This document shows, piece by piece, positions 26,472-35,996 of a stretch of 64,000 nucleotides of DNA (positions are counted from its first letter, which is position 1; every line of letters starts with the position of its first letter). The translations under genes and the position numbers were made by a program. Below the pieces are notes generated by a model. It was given only the letters and a program-made list of their open reading frames with translations, ran no database searches and was not told the DNA's origin. Source of the DNA: Usitatibacter palustris (GTDB lineage: Bacteria > Pseudomonadota > Gammaproteobacteria > Burkholderiales > Usitatibacteraceae); assembly GCF_013003985.1 (NCBI RefSeq), contig NZ_CP053073.1, forward strand, positions 1,426,001 through 1,490,000, given 5' to 3'.

Positions 26472-29400
26472 ATGTCCGCAGTACCCGTGTCCCTCGAGGA
26501 CAAGTACACGCTTGCCTCCGGGCGCGCGTTCCTGACCGGCACCCAAGCCCTTGTCCGCCTCGCGATGATGCAACGCGAGCGCGATCTCGCCGCCGGACTC
26601 AACACCGCAGGTTTCGTCTCCGGATATCGCGGTTCGCCGCTCGGTGGCCTCGACCAGGCGATGTGGAAGGCGCGCGATCACCTCAAGAGCCATCACATCC
26701 ACTTCACGCCCGGCGTGAACGAGGAGCTCGCTGCGACCGCCGTGTGGGGCTCGCAGCAGGTCGGCCTTTTTGAAGGCGCCAAATACGACGGCGTGTTCGC
26801 CATGTGGTACGGCAAGGGCCCCGGCGTCGATCGTTCGGGCGATGCGTTCAAGCACGCCAATGCGGCGGGCACCGCCAAGAACGGCGGCGTGCTCCTGCTC
26901 GCAGGCGACGACCATGCCTGCAAGTCTTCGACGCTTCCCCACCAAAGCGAGCACGCGTTCGACGCGGCGATGATCCCCGTCCTGTACCCCACGGGCGTGC
27001 AGGAGATCATCGAGCTGGGCCTGCACGGCTTCGCGATGTCGCGGTATTCGGGCTGCTACGTCGCGTTCAAGCTGATCTCGGAGACCGTGGACTCCTCCGC
27101 GTCGATCGCGATCGACCCGGACAGCCCGAAGATCATCATCCCCACCGACTTCCAGCTCCCCGAAGGCGGCGTGAACATCCGCTGGCCCGATGCGCCGATG
27201 GAGCAGGAGCTGCGGCTCCAGCACGACAAGATCTACGCGGCGCTCGCGTACGCGCGTGCGAACAAGTTGAACCGCATCACGATCGATTCGCCGAACCCGC
27301 GCCTGGGGATCATCGCCTCGGGCAAGAGCTACCTCGATGTGCTGCAGGCGTTGGACGACCTCGGGATCGACACGAAGCACGCCGCCGAGATTGGTATTCG
27401 TTTGTATAAGGTCGGCATGCCCTGGCCGCTCGAATCCAATGGCCTGCGTGAGTTCGCGCAAGGCCTCGATGAAGTGCTGGTCGTGGAAGAGAAGCGCCAG
27501 GTCATCGAGTACCAGATGAAGGAGCAGCTCTACAACTGGCGCGACGACGTGCGTCCGCGCGTGATCGGCAAGTACGACGAGCACGGCGAGTGGGAGACGC
27601 ATCGCAGCGAATGGCTGCTGCCCGCGGCGGGTGAACTGACGCCCGCAATGATCGCGCGCGTGATCGCCAAGCGCATCGCCAAGTTCTACACCTCGAAGAT
27701 CGTCGAGGCGCGGCTGAAATTCATCGAATCGAAGGAAGCCGAGCTCGCGAAGCCTCGGAACAAGGTCGCGCGCATTCCGTATTTCTGCTCGGGCTGCCCG
27801 CACAACACCTCGACGCGCGTTCCCGAAGGCAGCAAGGCGCTCGCGGGGATCGGTTGCCACTACATGGCGATCTGGATCCGCCCCGAGGAGACGATGACCT
27901 TCACGCAGATGGGCGGCGAGGGCGCACCGTGGATCGGCATCCAGCCGTTCACCGAAACGCCGCACGTGTTCGCGAACCTCGGTGACGGCACGTACTACCA
28001 CTCGGGCCTGCTCGCGATTCGCGCGGCGGTCGCCGCGAAGGTGAACCTCACCTACAAGATCCTCTTCAACGACGCGGTGGCGATGACGGGCGGCCAGCCC
28101 GTCGACGGCCCGCTCTCGGTGCCGATGCTCACGCGCCAGGTTCGCGCCGAAGGTGTGGGCAAGATCTTCGTGGTCACCGATGAACCGGAGAAGTACGAAG
28201 CCAATGCGGACTTCGCGCCGGGCGTGGAGATTCGCCATCGCGATGATCTCGATGCGGTGCAGATCGAGCTGCGCGCGACCCCGGGCGTGACCGCGCTCGT
28301 GTACGACCAGACGTGCGCCGCGGAAAAGCGTCGCCGTCGCAAGCGCGGCACGTTCCCCGATCCGCAGAAGCGCGTGTTCATCAACGAGCTGGTGTGCGAA
28401 GGCTGCGGCGATTGCTCGAAGAAATCGAACTGCCTTTCCGTCGCGCCGGTGGAAACCGAATTCGGCCGCAAGCGCACGATCGACCAGTCCTCGTGCAACA
28501 AGGACTACTCGTGCGTGAAGGGCTTCTGCCCGAGCTTCGTCACGGTCGAAGGCGGTGGACTGCGCAAGCGCAAGCCCGCGGGCACCGAGCTCAAGATGGA
28601 CCTGCCGCAACCGGCGCTGCCGTCGCTCGACGAGGCGTATGGAATCCTCGTCACGGGCGTGGGCGGAACCGGTGTCGTCACGATTGGTGCGCTGCTCGGC
28701 ATGGCCGCGCACATCGAAGGCAAGGGTGCCGCAGTGCTCGACATGACGGGCCTCGCGCAGAAGGGCGGATCGGTGTATTCGCACATCCGCCTCGCGCGTC
28801 GGCCCGAAGACATCCACGCCGTGCGCATCGCCGCGGGCGAGGCCGACGTGGTCATCGGTTGCGACATGATCGTTACCGCCTCCGACGAAGCCATCGCCAA
28901 GATGCAGGTCGGCAAGACGCGCGCGGTCGTGAACAGCGACATCGCGCCCACGGGCGGCTTCGCGCAGAACCCGGACCTGCAGATCCCGAGCCTCGACATG
29001 GCCGAAGCCATCAAGGATGCGACGGGCGAGGGCGGATCGGAGTTCATCGACGCGTCGGGCATTGCGACGGCGCTCATGGGCGACTCGATCGCGACCAACC
29101 TCTTCATGGTGGGCTACGCGTGGCAGAAGGGCCTCGTGCCGCTCGCGGAAGCTTCGATCCGCGAGGCGATCACGCTCAACGGCGCCGCGGTGGAAGGCAA
29201 CCTGCGCGCGTTCGAGTGGGGCCGCCGTGCCGCGGTCGATCTCGCCGCCGTGCAGCGCGTGGCCGTTCCGCCGGAAGCGACCCCCGAGACGCAGCGCCTC
29301 TCGAATTCGCTCGAGGAAATGATCACGCGCCGCCGCGACTTCCTCACCGACTACCAGGATGCCGCCTACGCGAAGCGCTACACCGACTTTGTCGCGAAGG

Positions 29401-29987
29401 TGCGGGCCGCGGAAGCGGCGAAGGCGCCGGGCTCGAATGCGCTCTCCGAGGCCGTGGCTCGCTACTTCTTCAAGCTCATGGCGTACAAGGACGAGTACGA
29501 AGTCGCGCGCTTGTACACGGACGGCGAGTTCATGAAGCGCATCGAGAAGCAGTTCGATGGCGACTACAAGGTGAACTTCCACCTCGCGCCGCCGCTGTGG
29601 GCAAAGACCGATCCCAAGACCGGCGAGCCGCGCAAGCGCGTCTACGGCCCGTGGATGATGTCGGCCTTCCGCGTGCTCGCGAGGATGAAGGGCCTGCGCG
29701 GCACCGCGTTCGACATCTTCGGCTACAGCGCCGAACGCAAGACCGAGCGCGCGCTGATCGGCGAGTACGAGACCGTGATCGATGAGGTACTGGGCAAGCT
29801 CGACGCGAAGAACGTGGCACTCGCCGTGCAGATCGCCTCCGTGCCCGAAGGCATCCGCGGCTACGGCCCGGTGAAGGAGCGCCACCTGAAGGATGCGAGG
29901 GCCCGCGGGATGGATCTCCTCCAGCAGCTTCGCGACCCGGACTCCGTGAAGAAGCGCGCGGCGATCCCGATCAAGGTCGCGGCGTAG
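26472..29987 (+). CDS. Indolepyruvate:ferredoxin oxidoreductase, fused alpha-beta chains
   Basis: 1171 residues, normal for the fused proteobacterial enzyme. The TPP-binding part holds GSPLGGLDQAM and MGGEGAPWIG; the ferredoxin-like cluster site is CEGCGDCSKKSNC with a second Cys set CNKDYSCVKGFC; the gamma-type domain starts at GILVTGVGGTGVVTIG. By family knowledge it oxidatively decarboxylates aryl-pyruvates from aromatic amino acid breakdown to aryl-acetyl-CoA, reducing ferredoxin. The ATG has GGAGGAA upstream; a longer reading overlaps the cyclase gene. A TATAAT at 26388-26393 may be its -10 box, with no good -35 match. Its TAG stop touches the next palindrome. Confidence 0.92.
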   Translation: MSAVPVSLEDKYTLASGRAFLTGTQALVRLAMMQRERDLAAGLNTAGFVSGYRGSPLGGLDQAMWKARDHLKSHHIHFTPGVNEELAATAVWGSQQVGLFEGAKYDGVFAMWYGKGPGVDRSGDAFKHANAAGTAKNGGVLLLAGDDHACKSSTLPHQSEHAFDAAMIPVLYPTGVQEIIELGLHGFAMSRYSGCYVAFKLISETVDSSASIAIDPDSPKIIIPTDFQLPEGGVNIRWPDAPMEQELRLQHDKIYAALAYARANKLNRITIDSPNPRLGIIASGKSYLDVLQALDDLGIDTKHAAEIGIRLYKVGMPWPLESNGLREFAQGLDEVLVVEEKRQVIEYQMKEQLYNWRDDVRPRVIGKYDEHGEWETHRSEWLLPAAGELTPAMIARVIAKRIAKFYTSKIVEARLKFIESKEAELAKPRNKVARIPYFCSGCPHNTSTRVPEGSKALAGIGCHYMAIWIRPEETMTFTQMGGEGAPWIGIQPFTETPHVFANLGDGTYYHSGLLAIRAAVAAKVNLTYKILFNDAVAMTGGQPVDGPLSVPMLTRQVRAEGVGKIFVVTDEPEKYEANADFAPGVEIRHRDDLDAVQIELRATPGVTALVYDQTCAAEKRRRRKRGTFPDPQKRVFINELVCEGCGDCSKKSNCLSVAPVETEFGRKRTIDQSSCNKDYSCVKGFCPSFVTVEGGGLRKRKPAGTELKMDLPQPALPSLDEAYGILVTGVGGTGVVTIGALLGMAAHIEGKGAAVLDMTGLAQKGGSVYSHIRLARRPEDIHAVRIAAGEADVVIGCDMIVTASDEAIAKMQVGKTRAVVNSDIAPTGGFAQNPDLQIPSLDMAEAIKDATGEGGSEFIDASGIATALMGDSIATNLFMVGYAWQKGLVPLAEASIREAITLNGAAVEGNLRAFEWGRRAAVDLAAVQRVAVPPEATPETQRLSNSLEEMITRRRDFLTDYQDAAYAKRYTDFVAKVRAAEAAKAPGSNALSEAVARYFFKLMAYKDEYEVARLYTDGEFMKRIEKQFDGDYKVNFHLAPPLWAKTDPKTGEPRKRVYGPWMMSAFRVLARMKGLRGTAFDIFGYSAERKTERALIGEYETVIDEVLGKLDAKNVALAVQIASVPEGIRGYGPVKERHLKDARARGMDLLQQLRDPDSVKKRAAIPIKVAA

Positions 29988-30080
29988 ATCAAAAAGGGGT
30001 CAGGTTACTTTTTCAACCTGTCCCCTTTTCCCCGAGAAAAGGGGACAGGTTGAAAAAGTAACCTGACCCCTTTTTGATCT
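29986..30080. repeat. Perfect palindrome (45-base arms), GGGGTCAG-type ends
   Basis: Arms 29986-30030 and 30036-30080 match without error around loop CCCGA. The outer sequence is AGATCAAAAAGGGGTCAGGT, beginning inside the upstream gene's stop codon. The arms also contain GGGGACAGGTTGAAAAAG, a variant echo of their own outer end. It lies between two genes on the same strand. Confidence 0.97.
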
Positions 30081-30158
30081 TTCGTAGGACCCGCCCTACG
30101 CCTACACGCGACGTCCCGCTGACAGACGAGCGGCGAGCGCAGCCTCACATTAAGCGCC

Positions 30159-31847
30159 ATGAGCTCAACTGCCCGGCGCATGAAACGCTACAAGGAGATC
30201 GCGCAACTCCTGTGGAAGTACGGCCGTTCCGACCTCGTGAAGCAGATGGCTTCCGAGGAGGAACTGGGCATCGATGAGCCGCTGCTCAAGACATCCCCGG
30301 GTGACCCGCCGCCCGAAGAGCTGGCCGACGACCTCGAGGCGCTCGGCCCCACGTTCGTGAAGCTGGGGCAGGTGCTCTCCAGCCGCGCCGACCTCCTGCC
30401 GCCCCGGTGCCTGAAGGCCCTCGCGCGCCTGCAGGACAAGGTCAAGCCGTTTCCGTACGCCGACGTGGAGCGCATCGTCGAAGCCGAGCTCGGCGTGCGC
30501 ATCTCGAAGGCCTTCGAATACTTCAATCCCGAGCCGCTCGCCGCAGCCTCGCTCGGGCAGGTGCACACGGCGATCATGCGCGACGGCCGCGAGGTCGTGG
30601 TCAAGGTGCAGCGTCCCGACGTCGTGCCCCAGGTGGTCGACGACTTCGCGGCGCTCGCCACTGTTGCGAGCTTCCTCGACCGCTACACCAAGGTTGGACG
30701 GCAGCATCGCTTCGGCGAGATCGTGGAAGAGCTGCGCGCGTCGATCATGCGCGAGCTCGATTACCAGCGCGAGGCGCAGCACCTGATCCTCGTGGGCAAG
30801 AACCTCGCGGAGTTCGACCTCATCCAGATTCCCCAGCCGGTGCCCGACTTCAGCACCCGCCGCGTCATCACGATGGATTTCGTGCAGGGCCGCAAGATCA
30901 CGAAGATCAGCCCGCTCGCGCGCCTCGAGGTCAGCGGCTTCGCGCTCGCCGACCAGCTTTTCCGCGCGTACCTGAAGCAGGTGCTGGTCGATGGGATCTA
31001 TCACGCCGATCCGCACGCCGGGAACGTCTTCCTCACCGACGACGGGCGCGTGGCGCTGCTCGATCTCGGAATGGTCGGCCACACGACGCCGGCGATGCAG
31101 AACAATCTCCTCAAGGTGCTGCTCGCGATGAGCGAGGGCAAGTCCGAGGAGGTCGCCGATTCCCTGTGCGACATGAGCGAGACCGACCTGGGCTTCGACG
31201 TGGTGGGCTTCGGCAAGCGCGTGGCCGCCCTGGTCGTGGACCGGCAGGGCCAGCACCTGCGCGAGTCGAGCATGGGCCGCACGCTCCTCGAGGTCACCCG
31301 CAGCGCCGCGGAATTCGGCGTGCACGTGCCGAGCGAATTCACGATGCTCGGCAAGACGCTGCTGCAGCTCGATGAAGTCGGCCGCATCCTCTCGCCGGAC
31401 TTCGACGCCGACGCCGCCATCCGCCGCAATACCTCCGAGCTGATGACCAAGCGCCTGACGCGTGATGCGAACAAGGGCAACATCGCCACGACGTTGCTCG
31501 ACGTAAAGGAATTCCTGTCCGGCCTGCCCGTGCGGTTGAACCGGATCATGGATCTCGTCGCGGGCAAGGATCTCGAGATGAAGGTCCGCGCGGTTGATGC
31601 GCCGGTGATCATGGAAGGGCTGCTGAAGATCGCCAATCGCATCGCGTCGGGCGTGATCCTCGCCGCGCTCATCATCGGTGCTTCACTGATGATGCGGATC
31701 GAGACCACGTGGACGCTCTTCGGCTACCCGGGTCTCGCGATCGTGTGCTTCCTGACGGCGGTGGCCGGCGGCCTCTACATGGTCGCCAACATCTTCATCC
31801 AGGACCGGCGCAGCGAGCGCCGCGCCAACCGCCCCGGAGTTGCCTGA
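30159..31847 (+). CDS. ubiB: ABC1/UbiB-family atypical kinase
   Basis: 562 residues. KLGQVLSSRADLLP is the KxGQ motif of the UbiB family; AAASLGQVHTA is its Ala-rich loop, VVKVQRP holds the kinase Lys, and YHADPHAGNVFL and LLDLGMVG are the catalytic and metal loops. Two C-terminal membrane spans end the protein, as in UbiB. By family knowledge it supports ubiquinone biosynthesis by an ATPase activity, not protein phosphorylation. A short inverted repeat CGTAGG/CCTACG lies upstream at 30083-30100. Its stop is merged with the following palindrome. Confidence 0.88.
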   Translation: MSSTARRMKRYKEIAQLLWKYGRSDLVKQMASEEELGIDEPLLKTSPGDPPPEELADDLEALGPTFVKLGQVLSSRADLLPPRCLKALARLQDKVKPFPYADVERIVEAELGVRISKAFEYFNPEPLAAASLGQVHTAIMRDGREVVVKVQRPDVVPQVVDDFAALATVASFLDRYTKVGRQHRFGEIVEELRASIMRELDYQREAQHLILVGKNLAEFDLIQIPQPVPDFSTRRVITMDFVQGRKITKISPLARLEVSGFALADQLFRAYLKQVLVDGIYHADPHAGNVFLTDDGRVALLDLGMVGHTTPAMQNNLLKVLLAMSEGKSEEVADSLCDMSETDLGFDVVGFGKRVAALVVDRQGQHLRESSMGRTLLEVTRSAAEFGVHVPSEFTMLGKTLLQLDEVGRILSPDFDADAAIRRNTSELMTKRLTRDANKGNIATTLLDVKEFLSGLPVRLNRIMDLVAGKDLEMKVRAVDAPVIMEGLLKIANRIASGVILAALIIGASLMMRIETTWTLFGYPGLAIVCFLTAVAGGLYMVANIFIQDRRSERRANRPGVA

Positions 31848-31951
31848 AATAAGTGGGGTCAGACTCGACTTAATTTGATTCTGTGGATAACTGGGTCAGG
31901 CCCCAGTTATCCACAGAATCAAATTAAGTCGAGTCTGACCCCACTTATTTC
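31846..31951. repeat. Perfect palindrome (50-base arms) with DnaA-box-like core
   Basis: Arms 31846-31895 and 31902-31951 match perfectly around a 6-base loop. The outer sequence AATAAGTGGGGTCAGACTCG is the same as at 12353, but the inner 28 bases differ. The core includes TGTGGATAA (31882-31890) and its mirror TTATCCACA (31907-31915), identical to the strict DnaA box. Stops of both flanking convergent genes overlap the arm ends. Confidence 0.97.
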
Positions 31952-32895
31952 CCGAGGAAGTGGGAGTAGCTGAGGCTGTAGCTCTTCTCGGAGAGGATCA
32001 GCGTGGCGGGCGCGCCGAAGGGCAGGGTGGCCTTGCGTGCGACGTGGCCGAACGGCAGCTCGGTGAGCACCGGAATCGGCACGAGCTTGCGAAGCGTCTC
32101 CACGACTTCATCCATCTCGTACGGATAGCGTGACGGGTTCGCCGGCTTGCAGTCGTGGAAGTCGCCGAGCAGGATCGCGCGGGTGTTGGAGAACACGCCG
32201 GCGTGGAAGAGCTGGAAGAACATCCGCTCGATCGCGTAGGGCTCCTCGCCGATCTCCTCCACGTACAGGATGCCGTCCTCGATCTTCGGGAAATACGGCG
32301 TGCCGACCAGATGCGCGACGAGCGAGAGGTTGCCGCCCCACATGCGACCGTCGATGCGTCGCGGCTCGTAGCCGTGCTCGCAGGCGATGTCGTCGAGGCG
32401 CTCGGTGCCGCGGCTCAGCGTGTACCAGAAGTGCTGCTCCATGAAGCCGTTGGGCGGGCCGTCGCCGAAGTCGATGCAGAAGAGTGGGCCGTGGAACGTG
32501 AGCAGGTTCGCGCAGGCGTAGGCCGCCATGTTGAAGCCGGTGAAGTCGCTGAAGCCCACGAAGCACTTGCCGCTGTTCGCAACCTTGTTCCAGTCGATGT
32601 GCGCGAGCACGCGCGAAACGCCGTAGCCGCCCCGCGCGCAGATCATGATGTCGATCGAGGGGTCGTCGAGCAGGCGATGGAAGCCCGCGACGCGCTCTTC
32701 ATCCGTGCCCGCGAAGTAGCGCCACTCGTGGTTCGTTTCCTCCGCGATGATGACGCGGTGGCCGAGTTCCCGCATGTGGTCCACGGCGTTCGCGAGCATC
32801 GACTGGTCAACGCGCCCGGAGAGCGCGTACACGCCGATCGTCGCGGGCTCGCCGATCGCGCGCGGCAGCCGCAATACGCGTTCAGTCCCGTCCAT
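31945..32895 (-). CDS. LD-carboxypeptidase (S66 family), copy 2
   Basis: 316 residues, no signal peptide, so cytoplasmic. The triad is Ser in VGFSDFTG, Glu in LYVEEIGEEPYAIERM and His in LPFGHVARKATLPFG. It differs substantially from the copy at 11.4-12.4 kb, so they are not recent duplicates. By family knowledge it removes terminal D-Ala from recycled murein tetrapeptide, or cleaves related amide bonds (MccF-like). It is the last gene of the maeB operon and overlaps the VOC gene by 14 bases; its TAA is inside the palindrome. Confidence 0.85.
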   Translation of the reverse strand: MDGTERVLRLPRAIGEPATIGVYALSGRVDQSMLANAVDHMRELGHRVIIAEETNHEWRYFAGTDEERVAGFHRLLDDPSIDIMICARGGYGVSRVLAHIDWNKVANSGKCFVGFSDFTGFNMAAYACANLLTFHGPLFCIDFGDGPPNGFMEQHFWYTLSRGTERLDDIACEHGYEPRRIDGRMWGGNLSLVAHLVGTPYFPKIEDGILYVEEIGEEPYAIERMFFQLFHAGVFSNTRAILLGDFHDCKPANPSRYPYEMDEVVETLRKLVPIPVLTELPFGHVARKATLPFGAPATLILSEKSYSLSYSHFLGK

Positions 32896-33253
32896 GGAGT
32901 TCCTCGAACGCGATCATGTTGCCGTCCGGATCGCGCACCACGAACCAGCGCGTGCCCCAGTGCGTTTCCTCCGGCTCGACCACGATGTGCGCCCCCTTGG
33001 GGATCTTCTTGAAGCGCGCGTCGATGTCGTGGATATCGAGGTGCACGTTGGGCTGGATGCCGTTCGCACCCTTGGCGAGATGCTCCTCGGCGATCACGAC
33101 CTTGATGCCGCCGCCGGAAAGCACCGCACCGCGCCCCTTGCCGTCCTGGCCCCAGTCGGCGACCACCTGCCAGCCGAGGGTGTCGCGATAGAACGCCAGC
33201 GACTTGTCGAAGTCGGCGACCGCGATGAAGAGATGGTGGAAGCGGTCGATCAT
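32882..33253 (-). CDS. VOC (glyoxalase/bleomycin resistance) family protein
   Basis: 123 residues forming one VOC module pair: FHHLFIAVADFDKSLAFYRDTLG at the start and FVVRDPDGNMIAFEE at the end, with likely metal ligands His6/His7 region, His52-range and the final Glu. The family includes dioxygenases, isomerases and antibiotic-binding proteins, and the reaction cannot be read here. Its ATG overlaps the maeB stop by 4 bases and its 3' end overlaps the LD-carboxypeptidase, so all three are one operon. Confidence 0.82.
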   Translation of the reverse strand: MIDRFHHLFIAVADFDKSLAFYRDTLGWQVVADWGQDGKGRGAVLSGGGIKVVIAEEHLAKGANGIQPNVHLDIHDIDARFKKIPKGAHIVVEPEETHWGTRWFVVRDPDGNMIAFEELHGRD

Positions 33254-35523
33254 TTCTGCATCTGCGAGTCGACGACCGCCAGCGCCGCCATGTTGACGAT
33301 GCGCCGCACGGTCGCGGTGGGCGTGAGGATGTGCACGGGCTTCGCGGCGCCCAGCAGGATCGGCCCGATGGTGATGCCGTCGCCCGCCACGGTCTTCAGG
33401 AGATTGAACGAGATGTTCGCCGCGTCGAGCGTGGGCATGAGAAGCAAATTCGCATCGCCCTTGAGGCGCGAGTTGGGGAAGGACGCCAGGCGCAGTTCCG
33501 CATTGAGCGCCGCATCGCCGTGCATCTCGCCTTCGACCTCGAGGTCGGGGATCTGCTTGCGGATGAGCTCGAGTGCCGCGCGCATCTTCACCGCGGAGGG
33601 CGTATCGCTCGTGCCGAAGTTCGAATGCGAAAGCAGCGCCGCCTTCGGCGTGAGGCCGAAGCGCCGGATCTCTTCTGCCGCGAGGGCCGCCATCTCCGTG
33701 ATCTGCTCGGGCGTCGGATCCGGATTCACGTACGTGTCGCAGATGAACACCGTGTGCTTCGGGAGCATCAGGATGTTCATCGCGTAGTAGTTGTCCACCC
33801 CGGGGCGCCGGCCGATGACCTGGTCGATGTAGGTGAGGTGCAGCCGCGGCGTGCCGAACGTGCCGCAGATCATCCCGTCAGCCTCACCCCGGTGCATGAG
33901 CATCGCGCCGATCAGCGTGAGGCGCCGGCGCATCTCGATCTTCGCGTACGCGATCGACACTCCGCGCCGTTCGGTGAGGCGGTGGTATTCCTGCCAGTAG
34001 TCGCGGTAACGCTCGTCGTGCTCCGGGTTCACGACCTGGAAGTCGCGGCCGGCCTGCAGTCGCAGACCAAAGCGTTCGATGCGGCGTTCCAGGACGGCAG
34101 GGCGGCCGATCAGCGTGGGCTTGGCGATGCCGTCGTCCACGATGACCTGCACGGCGCGGAGCACCCGCTCGTCTTCACCTTCCGCGAACACGAGCCGCTT
34201 GGGCGCCGCCTTCGCCGCGGTGAAGATGGGCTTCATGATCAGCCCGGAGTGGTAGACGAATTCGTTGAGGCGCTGCGTGTATGCCGCAAAGTCGGTGATC
34301 GGCTTTGTGGCGACACCGCTGTCCATCGCAGCCTTCGCGACTGCCGGGGCGATCTTCACGATGAGGCGCGGATCGAAGGGCTTCGGAATGAGGTACTCGG
34401 GACCGAATGCTGCGCCGACCGCACCGTAGGCCGTTGCCACGATGTCCGACTGCTCGGCCATCGCGAGATCGGCGATCGCATGCACCGTTGCGAGCTTCAT
34501 CGCTTCGTTGATCGTCGTGGCGCCGACATCGAGCGCGCCGCGGAAGATGAACGGGAAGCACAGGACGTTGTTCACCTGGTTCGGGTAGTCCGAGCGGCCC
34601 GTGGCCATCACGACGTCGTCGCGAACCTTCTTCACTTCCTCGGGGAGGATCTCGGGCGTGGGATTGGCGAGCGCCATGATCAGCGGCTTCGGGCCCATGG
34701 CCTTCACCATCTCGGGTTTGAGCACGCCGCCCGCGGAAAGACCGATGAAGACATCCGCGTCCTTGATGATGTCGCCGAGCTTCCTCGCGTCCGTCTTCTT
34801 CGCGTAGCGGATCTTGTTGTCGTCCATCTCTTCCTTGCGGCCCTGGTAGACCACGCCGGCGATGTCCGCAACGAAGATGTTCTCCATCTTGAGGCCCAGC
34901 GCCACGAGCATGTCCAGGCACGCGAGCGCCGCGGCCCCCGCACCGGAACACACGAGCTTCACCTTGCCGATGTCCTTGCCGACCACGCGCAGGCCGTTCA
35001 CGACCGCGGCACCGACGATGATCGCCGTGCCGTGCTGGTCGTCGTGGAAGACCGGAATCTTCATGCGCTCGCGCAGCTTCTTCTCGATGTAGAAGCACTC
35101 GGGCGCCTTGATGTCCTCGAGGTTGATGCCGCCGAACGTAGGCTCGAGTGCGGCGACCAGCTCCACGAGCTTGTCGGGGTCGGACTGGTTCACCTCGATG
35201 TCGAAGACGTTGATGCCGGCGAACTTCTTGAAGAGCACGCCCTTGCCTTCCATGACGGGCTTGGAGGCCAGCGGCCCGATGTTGCCGAGGCCGAGCACCG
35301 CGGTGCCGTTGGTGATCACCGCGACGAGGTTGCCGCGCGCGGTGAGCGAGTGCGCCTCGGCCGGGTTCGCCGCGATGGCCTCGCACACGGCGGCCACGCC
35401 GGGCGTGTACGCGAGCGCGAGATCGCGCTGCGTCGCGAGCGGCTTGGTCGCGGTGACTTCGATCTTCCCCGCGACCGGAGAGCGGTGGTACTCCAGGGCG
35501 GCCTGGCGGATATCGTCTTGCAT
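33250..35523 (-). CDS. maeB: NADP-dependent malic enzyme with phosphotransacetylase-like tail
   Basis: 757 residues, the standard MaeB length. Residues 1-425 are malic enzyme ([41 protein letters not shown]); 440-757 is a phosphotransacetylase-like domain ([26 protein letters not shown]-type loop [14 protein letters not shown]), which in MaeB is regulatory and binds acetyl-CoA. By family knowledge it converts malate to pyruvate and CO2, making NADPH. It starts the maeB-VOC-LD-carboxypeptidase operon. Confidence 0.93.
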   Translation of the reverse strand: MQDDIRQAALEYHRSPVAGKIEVTATKPLATQRDLALAYTPGVAAVCEAIAANPAEAHSLTARGNLVAVITNGTAVLGLGNIGPLASKPVMEGKGVLFKKFAGINVFDIEVNQSDPDKLVELVAALEPTFGGINLEDIKAPECFYIEKKLRERMKIPVFHDDQHGTAIIVGAAVVNGLRVVGKDIGKVKLVCSGAGAAALACLDMLVALGLKMENIFVADIAGVVYQGRKEEMDDNKIRYAKKTDARKLGDIIKDADVFIGLSAGGVLKPEMVKAMGPKPLIMALANPTPEILPEEVKKVRDDVVMATGRSDYPNQVNNVLCFPFIFRGALDVGATTINEAMKLATVHAIADLAMAEQSDIVATAYGAVGAAFGPEYLIPKPFDPRLIVKIAPAVAKAAMDSGVATKPITDFAAYTQRLNEFVYHSGLIMKPIFTAAKAAPKRLVFAEGEDERVLRAVQVIVDDGIAKPTLIGRPAVLERRIERFGLRLQAGRDFQVVNPEHDERYRDYWQEYHRLTERRGVSIAYAKIEMRRRLTLIGAMLMHRGEADGMICGTFGTPRLHLTYIDQVIGRRPGVDNYYAMNILMLPKHTVFICDTYVNPDPTPEQITEMAALAAEEIRRFGLTPKAALLSHSNFGTSDTPSAVKMRAALELIRKQIPDLEVEGEMHGDAALNAELRLASFPNSRLKGDANLLLMPTLDAANISFNLLKTVAGDGITIGPILLGAAKPVHILTPTATVRRIVNMAALAVVDSQMQK

Positions 35524-35574
35524 CGGGGCGTAAATACCTGAGCGAAATGGTGTTTTTCTTGCGCCGAGTTTATC

Positions 35575-35640
35575 AAATTAATGGGGTCAGACCCCTTTAA
35601 CAATGGGAAGCCCGTTAAAGGGGTCTGACCCCATTAATTT
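35575..35640. repeat. Perfect short palindrome (27-base arms), GGGGTCAG-type ends
   Basis: Arms 35575-35601 and 35614-35640 match perfectly around a 12-base loop. The outer sequence is AAATTAATGGGGTCAGACCC, in which GGGGTCAGACCCC is itself symmetric. Unlike the others it sits in a divergent promoter region, between maeB and the ArsR gene. Confidence 0.96.
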
Positions 35641-35680
35641 TCTTGACATGTCGCGTCGATATAACCAAGAATGTCGTCGC

Positions 35681-35992
35681 ATGAACAGGAACTATCTGCG
35701 TGCAATCCCCCGCGAATGGCGAACCATCTCGCGCGCGTTCACGGCGCTGGGTGACGAACACCGCCAGCGCATCCTTCTTACCTTTGAACCGGGCGAGCGC
35801 CTCAACGTGGGCCAGGTGGTCGAGGTCTCCACGCTTTCGCGCTCCGCGGTGTCGCATCACCTGAAGCTTCTGCGGGAGGCGGGCGTGCTCGAATCCGAAA
35901 AGGTGGGGAAGGAAGTTTTCTACTGGATCAACAAGGGCTTCCTCGAGAACTCGCTCACCGCCGTGCTTGCGTACATTCGCGAACGGTCCTGA
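35681..35992 (+). CDS. ArsR/SmtB-family transcriptional regulator
   Basis: 103 residues from ATG 35681, the usual ArsR length. The winged helix is clear: FTALGDEHRQRILLTF, LSRSAVSHHLKLLREAGVLESEKVGKEVFY. No CXC metal site is visible in the recognition helix, so it is not a classic arsenic/zinc sensor. Earlier in-frame starts (35648, 35603) run into the palindrome and are unlikely. The stop is 4 bases before the amidohydrolase start, so the pair is probably an operon and the regulator may control it. Confidence 0.82.
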   Translation: MNRNYLRAIPREWRTISRAFTALGDEHRQRILLTFEPGERLNVGQVVEVSTLSRSAVSHHLKLLREAGVLESEKVGKEVFYWINKGFLENSLTAVLAYIRERS

Positions 35993-35996
35993 TCTC

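Noticed and set aside
25896-29885. A very long minus-strand open frame (over 1300 codons) opposite the indolepyruvate oxidoreductase and cyclase
   Set aside because: It mirrors highly conserved genes and is Arg/His/Ala-rich with no domain, the usual high-GC antisense artefact. The same applies to the long frames opposite the TonB receptor, MaeB, DyP and DUF2339 genes.
35643-35665. TTGACA followed by TATAAC upstream of the ArsR gene
   Set aside because: The spacing is 11 bases, too short for a sigma-70 promoter.
35603-35680. N-terminal extension of the ArsR protein from ATG 35603 or 35648
   Set aside because: It begins in the loop of a palindrome or its right flank, has no ribosome site and exceeds the normal ArsR length.
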